Source: Bryopsis sp. KO-2023
Taxonomy: Eukaryota; Chlorophyta; Ulvophyceae; Bryopsidales; Bryopsidaceae
Assembly: GCA_030272585.1 (NCBI GenBank)
Contig: BSYQ01000009.1
Location: forward strand, 4,030,001 to 4,094,000
Length of the DNA stretch: 64,000 nucleotides
Direction: 5' to 3'
Position 1 is the stretch's first letter, and every line of letters begins with the position of its first letter. A program made the position numbers and the translations under genes. Below are positions 55,975 to 64,000 of this stretch, in pieces. Below the pieces are notes generated by a model, which was not told the origin of the DNA, did not search any database, and worked only from the letters and a program-made list of their open reading frames with translations.

Positions 55975-58489
55975 CTGAAAATAAAAAGAGTGAGAGGAAA
56001 AACCATGTCTGGAAAAAAGTTTCGAAGAAAAGAGACGAGATAACTGATTCTCCCTGTTTGAAAAGAATTCTCTTTTTCTTTTCTGGCTGTAGTTTCGATG
56101 AAAAAAGACGTTTTCCGTTTTTTGGTCGGGATGAGTGTGCGATGCATGCATTTTCTCCCAGTCTGACAGATTTTTATTTTTCTCGAGATCGATGCCTGAC
56201 TTTTCACATAATCCGTAAAAAGTTCTTTCCTTTTTTGACATCAATAAAAAACACTATATTTAAATCTTGAAAAACAGGAAAAGACAAAAGCAAAAATACA
56301 ATCTTGGGCTGTTTTGGGATTGAGATATCCAAAACACCACCATCTGAAAGTAAAAAATCTTCATGCAAACGGAGATTTAGATTTGGTCACAGGAATTGAA
56401 CCATGATTTTTCATGGATTGCACTTTCAGGGTTTCCCAACTTTGGCATTTTATGAAAGGAAGGGTTCTCATCCAACTCCCCCCCCCCCTTTCATAAATAA
56501 GTTGCTTGGGTGTGTTTGGTCTTTTTCAGCCTACCTGTTCCCCTCTTTCTTCTGTGGGATCCTTTCGTCGTGTTCCGAAACGATTCCCGAAACCTTTCAA
56601 CCCTGTAGCCACGGATTAAGAAACCCTCAACAAAAGGGGTTTCAAACCTTTCCACCAGAATCACTTTTTTTGATCAAACTTTCGCAGGGCTCCGCTTCTT
56701 TCGCGTTGAGTGAAAACGCGACTTTCAAACGAGTAGACAAGCAGACTGTCGACAAAATCTTTTGGCTGGGATCTTTTTTATTTTCCTGCTCCGTTTTCTC
56801 TATCACCTTGGAACAGATTAGCTCCACCCAATCCTTGAGGTCCCCTGCCTGGGATCGACAGGCCTCCAGTCGCGACGGCGTTCCGGCGGCGGCGTTCGGT
56901 CGCCGAGAGACCGTGTTGCGCAGTCGACGCTCGACAAGGGACGCTGCGCGGACGCAAACACGACGATGAGGTTATCGAAGTGGGGCGCCCGTCGACTAAC
57001 GGCGAGCGCAGAAGCATTTCGTGGCTTTGGCGGGGAGGGCGACAGAAACTGGCGTGGTCGACGAGGAAAGGGGCAAAAACGGAGGGAGTCGGGGAGAGTG
57101 GATGAATCTTGGGAAAATAGAGCAAGTAACGGCAACGATTTGATCGCCAGAAATTCTGGATTTGTTTTTTCTCCTTTTTTTCGTGGAGAGGCCCAGGAAA
57201 ATCGAACGAGTGGGGTGGTGGGCGTTTTATTGGTTCAGCATTAACCACGTGCTGAGTGGAAAAGTCTTTCGGGTTGCAAAAACGAATTTGCAAGAAGAGA
57301 GCAAGCACTCCATCCACCTCCTTTTCCTTGCAGAAAACGATTCTTCGGGACATGACTAATGCGAATATGCATTGATATCATTCTACACCCTAGTCAATCA
57401 CATGCAATATTTTGCCTGTCCAAAGACAACAGGCAAGGCTTCGGGTGTCTTTTTGGTTCGATCAGGACTATGGCTGGACATGATCCACCTGAAAATTACA
57501 ACAAGACTCGAAAACTGGACTGGTCGGACCACCAGCAATAATGGCAACAACATTTGTCCCTCCCCTTGACCAAAAATACAAAAATGTTACTGATAAAGGC
57601 TTGGATGCAACATGTACATTTCCGGGAAATGCTCTTTTGGCATAAACTGGTGTTGATTCAACAGGTATGCATGCCAATACTGTGTTTCCTAACCCCCCCC
57701 CCCCCCCAAAAAAAAAATCTCGCATTATTTTTTTCATTGATGTAAGCATCTTTTCCCTTTTGATTCACCTCAGACAGAAATGAAGTTTCACGAAAAAACA
57801 AACAAACAAACAAACAAACAAACAAACAAAAAGGACCATCTCAAATCAATCAATGACAACAAATTCCCGAAATGTTAAGAAAGGAATAAAACAGAACAAA
57901 ACTAAGAATGCCTTCAAGAGAACATAACATGAACAGTTCCTTTTTTTTTTTGCAGAAGCTTGACAAGGGATTCTTCTTCAAGGGAAAAATCGAAAAATCA
58001 AAAAAAGATTTTGCTGAAACCCAAAAAACAATCCAAAACTATACAAGCATGTCAGGCCACCCATGAAATTTATTTACCCTCCCCTCCCCCCTTCCCCCGC
58101 CCCTGTCTGTATGACTGACACAATGCTAAGCAATTCTCAATTCTACCGACCATCAACTCAAAACAGTTTTATCCACTGGACATCTTGAAACTAAGATTAT
58201 TATTATCGGAAAAAAACAAACGAAAAAGTGATATTCAAGCAGGGAAGCAAATAAATCGTTGTTATATCCTTCGTTCACTCAACCCTCCCTCCCCCTCCTC
58301 CCAGCCCAGATTTTCATTCTCCTTAAAATTCATTTCTTTTTGATCGCTTTCCCCATCAAATCCTTGGGCGGATCCACCCACAGTAACTCACAATTTTTCT
58401 CCCTCTTTTTTTTGTTTTTGTTTTTGCTTTTTTGGGGGGGAGGGGGGGGGAGGGGAGCGGTCAAAAATTAAAATATGGATTTCTTTCGA
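55975..58489. other. Region upstream of TIC20
   Basis: Mostly T-rich spacer. A GC-rich island at about 56820-57110 could hold the TIC20 5' exon. One minus-strand frame there is rich in Ser, Thr and Arg (SSSCLRPRSVPCRAST), like a transit peptide. In another frame the donor AAG|GTGATAG has the phase 0 needed to join TIC20. No frame supplies both a start and the right phase, so the exon stays unresolved. An (AAAC)n microsatellite lies at about 57796-57832, and a C run near 57693-57708. Confidence 0.3.
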
Positions 58490-59353
58490 TCAGTTGGCGA
58501 CCGAACACTCGTTGGAGTAGTATCTGCTGTAAACGTTGCACCCTATCCACCCCAATTCCAGCCCAGCAAGAAAATAGCAGGCACCCAGTTCTCGGCTGTC
58601 CGAAATGGACTGATGTAGCCCCAAACAGACAGCACCCTCCGGGCAATTCCTTGAAACGAACGCACCCCGTCGAACGATGTCCAAGAAATACACCAAAGCC
58701 ACCGGAATCAAAAACCCAGTCAAGATGATCAACGTGCTCACCACCGGCAGGCAACCAAACTCTGGGCCTCTGTGTGGAGTGTGCAAGAAAAACAGCAACA
58801 CTCGATCCAGCAAGGAGCCCAGCCCATGGAAAACATCGTTCAACGGGTGCTGGGCAGAATCACAGATCGAGCAAAACATGGAGCCCCATTTCAGCAAGCT
58901 TGGCAGCGTGCAGAGCTGCAACATGATCTGTTGGCGGAAATCGAGGCTGAAATTCAGGGAGTAAAACAGGGCGGAGCCGCAGGGAGATTTGAGAACGACA
59001 CGCCCCAGCACACTCGCCCAATCGGGGTTCGGGGGCTGATCGCTGTCCACCAGATAGAAATGGGCTGAAAGGGTTTGGAAAATCAGAAACCAAATGAGGG
59101 GTGTTCGCCATTCTCTGTAGAAGGATCTGTTGTGACGGGAGATGTAGGTCAACCAGGGGGCCAGAAGTAGTGCATTGATCAGCAACATGATTATCCCCGT
59201 CCAGGAAAGGAGGTGCCAATGCCCCACCAGCAGCACCAACCCTGGAACGATTCCTTGAGGGTGGGCGAACGTTTCGTGTTGAAGCTTGGATTGGAGGGCT
59301 TCCTCCTGATACCTTCTCCCAACAACAGCAACGTTGCACTTGTGATCAAGGAT
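58490..59353 (-). CDS. Multipass membrane protein of unknown family (5' end not resolved)
   Basis: An open frame of about 287 codons ending in TAA at 58490. It opens with a hydrophilic stretch (RRYQEEALQSKLQHETFAHP) followed by several hydrophobic segments: LVLLVGHWHLLSW, IIMLLINALLLAPWLTY, TPLIWFLIFQTLSAHFYLV, a middle Cys-containing region, and VVSTLIILTGFLIPVALVYF. The first in-frame ATG is internal, at about 59188, so an upstream exon is likely. An ATG frame at 59943 (MAEGSCMHLDGGG) is a weak candidate. The window's base composition rises in GC here, as expected for a real exon. I do not recognise the family. Confidence 0.6.
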   Translation of the reverse strand: MLDHKCNVAVVGRRYQEEALQSKLQHETFAHPQGIVPGLVLLVGHWHLLSWTGIIMLLINALLLAPWLTYISRHNRSFYREWRTPLIWFLIFQTLSAHFYLVDSDQPPNPDWASVLGRVVLKSPCGSALFYSLNFSLDFRQQIMLQLCTLPSLLKWGSMFCSICDSAQHPLNDVFHGLGSLLDRVLLFFLHTPHRGPEFGCLPVVSTLIILTGFLIPVALVYFLDIVRRGAFVSRNCPEGAVCLGLHQSISDSRELGACYFLAGLELGWIGCNVYSRYYSNECSVAN

Positions 59354-61249
59354 TTTTCAAAAATGTTCAAAGTATCGATGTCTGTTGAATGTATGTTTTT
59401 AGACCATGTTGTGGAAATGCTGGGGCAATTATCAGTTGTCTGGTGGGTCGTTTACCAGTACATCAACTTTGAAACATGTTGCAACTACAAAAAATGTAAA
59501 ATATGCAAAAAAATAAAAAATGTTAATATATGGAATATATTTGACAATCATTGTTGTTATGTAGTTAAGTGTTCTGTTGTGACAACAGAATAACGTTCTG
59601 CTTTTAAAAGGTAAAAGCAACAATGCATCTTTGCTGACATGGACAGCTTGCAGTGGAAAAAAATCCAGAAAAAAAATCTCAAACACCGTGCTCAAACACT
59701 ACCCACGGATTCAGCTGTGCAGAATCTGAAAGCAATTACGGATATGGGTGAATCGCGCGTCGGCATTCCTTCTTTCCGAAACAATCGACACCTTCCAGAT
59801 GAGAAAAACCCCGACCTGTTTTCGACATTGACGTCACGGAATGCGAGCGTCAGCCCCCACAAGTTCTCCACCTGGAATCGAGCAACATTCCTGGAGCGGG
59901 ATGTGCCGCCGCCATCAAGATGCATGCAGGAACCCTCCGCCATTTCGACTCCCTCCGCCTTGCCCTATCGGCTAGACACAACACCCACTTCCACTTCCAT
60001 CTCCGTAACGCCTGTGCTGCCGACAGCGATGTCGTACCATTAGGCCGTCCCGAAGACGATGTTTCGACACGACTTGATTGGTTGGCGGTACCCTTCCACG
60101 TGACGACTGTTGATAAATATAGGGACGTCTCTAAATTTGAAGGTTTGGTTGGTTGGTTTGTTTTTTTGGAGATTCTGATTTTTTTTTGGACGGGTTTCTC
60201 GATTTTTCCGCAATAGAAGCCGGCTTCTTCGTGTGTAATCATGATTTGATTTGATAAATTTGAAAGCTGTAGTAGGGCATATTATCTTCTATCCAAGTCA
60301 CTACTTGATGGACAACAGGTGGTGGTAGAATTTTAGGAATGGTGGTGGTGGAGAAAATGAATGCAGAAGGGAGGGGATGTTGGAGGCATCTCTGTCCGGC
60401 AACTCCCCTTATCTGGTGCATCTGAAATCCACTGGCCATATATTTACCATCTGTTTTTGTTTCCTTGGACTTCGTTTTTTCTTCCTTTGTGTCTTTTTTT
60501 GAGGGACAAAGTGGGGATCCATGCGATTTTCAAGGTTATTTTAAGACCGCTGAAAAATGTGCTATTTTTAGATAGACTCTTCGATGTGATGGATATGGAA
60601 AGAATCTTGTGACCACAGATCTTGTCCATGTTGTTCATACTGTTGAGAATTGAGGTCCTGGCTTTCCACTCATATGATTCTGAAGGAGTGTTGAGAAAAC
60701 ATGTAATTGTAATATGGGTGGGGTGGTGGTGAGGGGGATACAAACGAAATTGTATCCCAATACAATTACCATAAAATTGTTGAGATGAAGAAGAGGGGAT
60801 TCGACACCCTGGAATTTTCTGGAGTTGTTGAGAAAATATGAAAATATCGTTTTCTGCATGCATTCAAACACAAAATCAGTCATTGCCAGGTCGAAAGAAA
60901 AGCTGATGTCCACCACATGCCCTTCCCAATGTTTTTTTTTTACGTGCTGAGTATGGTCTTGCGAGGATTTTTTTTCATTGGCTGGGGAGGGTATTTGGGG
61001 GAAGGGGGTTGTAAATCCATGCCGGCTAGTCGATAAGAATCTGTTGATGATTCTTTAAAATCATTCTTTATTGCTCTGCCCCTCACGAGGCTGGGTGCAG
61101 ATATGAATTTTTGGTCAGCAGTGAAGTGTGATCTTCCTTTTCCAATCTTAAAATCGAGCTTTTGATTGGACGTATTGGGGTGATGGGGCTGGTTTCCCTT
61201 CCTCCCTAGAATCTCATCATTTCTCCCTTGAAAACAATCCAGTCTGTGA
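59354..61249. other. Spacer between the membrane protein gene and unit B
   Basis: No recognised gene. Near 59570 there is a short palindrome, TTCTGTTGTGACAACAGAA. The rest is ordinary AT-rich spacer. Confidence 0.5.
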
Positions 61250-61527
61250 TGTACACATCATTCATTGAGTCGCGGACAGATTTGGGTCTGTATGAACATT
61301 TCTGTAAAACAAACACCAATTGGACTGTCCAATGGAATGGATGTCTGTAGACGTGCACATTGTTTGTTTTGAACTCTGTACAAATGTCATTCTTCTTTGG
61401 TCCATCTCGGTAATTCAGCCACTTCTCTCTCTATGGGTTGAGCCCCTTTGTTTTACCTTGACCCAGTGATACCAAACTAAAATCTCACTAGCACTTGTGT
61501 CTGTCTTATCTTATTTCATCAACCTAT

Positions 61528-61565
61528 AATTCTTCATTACTAATGAAGAATTGCGTAGCACGCAA
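61528..61565. repeat. Nested palindromes in the unit B 3' region
   Basis: AATTCTTCATTA C TAATGAAGAATT (61528-61552) overlaps TTGCGT AGC ACGCAA (61551-61565). Unit A has the simple sequence TTGCGTAATGAAGAATT at this place. Unit B therefore carries an extra reverse-complement copy of the same bases. Confidence 0.9.
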
Positions 61566-61717
61566 GGAAAAGATCCTAAAAAACCTCTCCATATCACCCG
61601 CCATCATTCTAAAAATTATCCATACTTTCTCTAATACCTTTTTTAATCCTTTTTACCCGCAAACGCTCCGACCAACTTTGGCTCTTTTCCCAACCCCCCC
61701 ATCTCCTCTGAATATTC

Positions 61718-62400
61718 TCACGGCCGCCCCAAAACACCAACCTCAGGTATGAGGCGGCTGCGATTCCTCAGTGTCTTGTCGCTGGTAACGTAGCGCTTCA
61801 AAGAAGTCATGCCACGCCTAAAGCACTGCTCAAATTCGTTCCTGGTGCAATATGTGGGGCCGTCCCGGCTGAAAGTGGCAGAGCTTTCACACCCTCCTGT
61901 CTCGCTCCTGAACCCAAAGATTTTCGTCAGAAGCCGACGTGCACTGTTGGAAAATCGAAGCCCACATCAAAATAACTTACCCGTTCGCCACGCAGTTTGC
62001 CGTGCATTGCCCTTTCGATGTGGGGTTGTTGCAAATTTTGTGAATTCCTTGGGCGTACATCTCTCGCTGTTTCTTGTCTGTACACACCATTTTGTCATAT
62101 ATGACTTGTGTTAAGGAGCCTCCCACTCCACTAATCGCCATTTCGCCATCCATAAAATCTCCAAGGCACGGGCCCTCGGCCACAACGCGTTGTGGAGCGC
62201 ACCTACGGTTGAAGGTTGTTCCGAATGAGTTGCACATTGGACAAGAAAACAGCGAACAAAAGCCATGAAGTATTCTTATTCGATTGCGGGGAGTCCTGGT
62301 CTTACTGGTGCTCTCCATCCTACCTATAATTATCCCGCCCGCTCGCCAACAGGATCACAGCGATAACCCACGCTAGGGGGTATCCCGCTCCCTGTCCCAT
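61718..62400 (-). CDS. Short secreted Cys-rich paralogue, unit B
   Basis: Three exons, 62400-62324, 62202-61981 and 61943-61718, join in phase into 174 residues. The signal peptide MGQGAGYPLAWVIAVILLAS is nearly identical to unit A. Exon 2 (CAPQRVVAEGPCLGDFMDGE, then ICNNPTSKGQCTANC) has no clear match in unit A. Exon 3 contains CESSATFSRDGPTYCTRNEF, homologous to the segment that in unit A directly follows the signal peptide, and then reads into sequence homologous to the unit A 3' region (SRLIPEVGVLG). The protein is a mosaic relative of the unit A product and lacks most of its 680-residue body. No family is recognised. Confidence 0.65.
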
Positions 62401-62497
62401 TGCGTCTATTCGTTCATACTGTGTGAGAGAAGCCTGAGTTAGCAATGTCGCGCAATGTGTTTGTGTGGGTGTCGGCCACTGAAGTCGACTTCTTTAT

Positions 62498-62581
62498 CTA
62501 CCGTTTGCCGGGTTTGTCCGACTTTTTCAGTAGCTTTGCGACTACAAACGTTGCAACGATGATCAGAACTGATTTCACCAT
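62498..62581 (-). CDS. Conserved 27-aa membrane micro-ORF, unit B
   Basis: MVKSVLIIVATFVVAKLL plus a basic tail ending KPGKR and TAG. It matches the unit A micro-ORF codon for codon with nine silent and four replacement changes. As in unit A it is followed by a possible donor (AAACG|GTAGAT), an intron with the acceptor CTCACACAG, then ATGAACGAATAG and the secreted-protein start at 62400. Confidence 0.6.
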   Translation of the reverse strand: MVKSVLIIVATFVVAKLLKKSDKPGKR

Positions 62582-62651
62582 TTGATAAGCTGTCGTCCGT
62601 AAGTCAAAGAAACACACGCCAGGTTAGACAAATAAGTGAGAGTCTCAGTTT

Positions 62652-62678
62652 CTGTCAGTCAGACAGGAGGACTGACAG
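62652..62678 (-). repeat. Conserved 9-bp-stem hairpin, unit B
   Basis: Stem CTGTCAGTC/GACTGACAG, the same as at 29941-29967, and at the same distance upstream of the micro-ORF. Confidence 0.85.
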
Positions 62679-62866
62679 GAACATCCGGTTTTGGAAGCGT
62701 TTCGATTGAGCATCACAGCGTTCAATGACTGCTTCTTTCTGCTTTGGTTAAAACGTTTTGTGAAGCTGATTTGAGATGTTTTAGTGTGGAAGAAATGAAA
62801 TAAAAAGAAAACATGGATGTTCGCTAGTTGATCGAACAATTATTATTTGCCCGTTTCAAAGGTATA

Positions 62867-62894
62867 ATTCTCCACACTATAGTGTGGAGAATTT
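62867..62894. repeat. Perfect 28-bp palindrome
   Basis: AATTCTCCACACTA directly joined to its reverse complement, with no spacer. It lies between the unit B promoter side and module X. Confidence 0.95.
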
Positions 62895-63012
62895 CCTTTC
62901 GATAGGAGCTTTCCTTTTCAAACCCAGGTCTGCTCTTAAACCTGCAATCACGCTTTTAAAATTTTAGCTTTTTATGGGCTGCCGAAGCCCACAGAAGTTC
63001 TGTAGTGACAGA

Positions 63013-63420
63013 TTGATTTCTCTTCATTAACTTGCTGTCGAAACGCGGAGCTTCAACAGCAACGTTACGGTCCGAGCAACCGTATTTCGTCCATACACCC
63101 CTCCAAAATACAAAGTCCGAAAACAGCAAGTTGGTGGATGGAAAAAACATATCAAGACGCACCATGTTGTCAAGGCTAAGAAGCGTAAAAGGCCAGATGT
63201 CCACTTCCGACTGCGAACGGATGGGAGGTGTCAATGCCACACATCCGTACACTTGGAGCAACCGCGACAGCGGCAAACTCCCCCTTGCACCATGATAGCG
63301 TGCTCCAACTCAAAACCAACTCAAAACCAACGATTATCTTTCGCGACAGAGAACAGTGAAGGAGAGGAGCCAGACCGAATTCATCCCAGAAAGTTTGGTG
63401 CACCTAGTGGATGTACATCT
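63013..63420 (-). repeat. Module X, copy beside unit B
   Basis: Similar to 29404-29720 on the same strand, with some extra sequence in the middle. Because unit B is on the minus strand, module X is flipped relative to its gene compared with unit A. Confidence 0.55.
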
Positions 63421-64000
63421 AAAGATTGGGATTCCCTGCTCTTTGCGCTGCTTTTCCCTCATAAATTCACATGCTTTACTGTTTTCCTTCAAAGAACTGA
63501 AAGAAACCTCAAAAATATCGTCAGCTGGTATTTGATCCAAATCCCCACAGGAGCAAAAGGACTTTCATCGTCATTTGGCTTGGTGTTTTGATCGACAGTG
63601 CAAGAAATCCCAGTTGTTTCATATCAACAGGCTAAGGCTGAGGGTCAATGCATCAAACACCCTCACATATTTTATTTTCAATCCCACACTCGGATTAAAA
63701 GACCTCCCAAAGCAATTCACAACACATTTTTTTTTTTTTGAATCTAAGTCTAAGTAAAGCCATAGCACATGCAGAGGAACCCCGGGGAAAAAGCCAATCC
63801 CAAAAAGAAAAATTTTGCTTTATTATCTTGTGCACGATCCAGGCCCCACACAATAACTATTCAACATTGGCTGAAGAAGCTTCTGGCATTTCATCTACTG
63901 ACAGACCAACAAAACACTTTGATTTCCTCGAATGACCACCTCCGATTTTGGACGGGCGAGTGTTTCACAGTGAAACACGAGAAGAGGGTATGTAGGATCA
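63421..64000. other. Right-edge spacer
   Basis: No recognised gene. The window ends here. Confidence 0.4.

Noticed and set aside
57781-57832. (AAAC)n tract considered as a poly-A tail of a retroposed sequence
   Set aside because: No duplication or retroposed sequence flanks it; it is a plain microsatellite.
1-64000. CRISPR arrays, tRNA and rRNA genes
   Set aside because: No spaced direct repeats of CRISPR type, no convincing tRNA B-box with folded arms, and no rRNA-like conserved blocks were found by eye. A covariance-model scan could still find short RNAs.

Overview
The window looks like nuclear DNA of a flagellated, plastid-bearing protist alga. The evidence is GT-AG introns in most host genes, a TIC20 plastid-import gene, an ERK7/MAPK15 kinase and a large LRRIQ1-like protein (both usually tied to cilia), HGPRT, eIF4E and a mitochondrial complex III subunit. 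Long T/C/A-rich spacers with homopolymer runs separate the genes. A secondary-plastid alga such as a chlorarachniophyte would fit, but nothing seen here fixes the lineage.

Layout. 1-5.7 kb: QCR8/UQCRQ-like gene (+) and an eIF4E gene (-). 5.7-11.6 kb: a whole-looking Ty3/gypsy-like LTR element inserted about 430 bp upstream of the eIF4E start. 12.3-19.3 kb: LRRIQ1-like gene (-), for which nearly the whole exon chain can be read. 20.4-21.8 kb: intronless TKL-type kinase (+). 23.7-26.4 kb: six-exon HGPRT (+). 27.6-29.2 kb: a 5'-truncated LINE with an exact 11-bp target duplication. 29.2-33.4 kb: palindrome-rich unit A, which carries a 27-residue membrane micro-ORF followed by a 680-aa secreted Cys-rich protein. 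33.5-41.0 kb: gene-free tract poor in G on the + strand. 41.0-44.5 kb: seven-exon ERK7-like MAPK (-). 46.5-52.5 kb: a second whole-looking LTR element. 54.0-56.0 kb: TIC20 (-). 58.5-59.35 kb: unknown multipass membrane protein (-). 61.2-63.4 kb: unit B (-), a rearranged paralogue of unit A.

The most novel feature is the unit A/B family. Two diverged copies about 32 kb apart and in opposite orientation share a conserved hairpin, a micro-ORF under apparent purifying selection, an intron and a near-identical signal peptide. After that their exons are shuffled. Palindromes and a snap-back duplication at both copies suggest repeated template switching. The two LTR elements share an odd trait: the Gag start codon straddles the LTR/primer-binding-site junction, so the primer-binding site encodes the first Gag residues. 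The second element also has a 2A-like motif in Gag.

Exon boundaries come from reading GT/AG sites and matching codon phase by eye. No alignment or database search was run.
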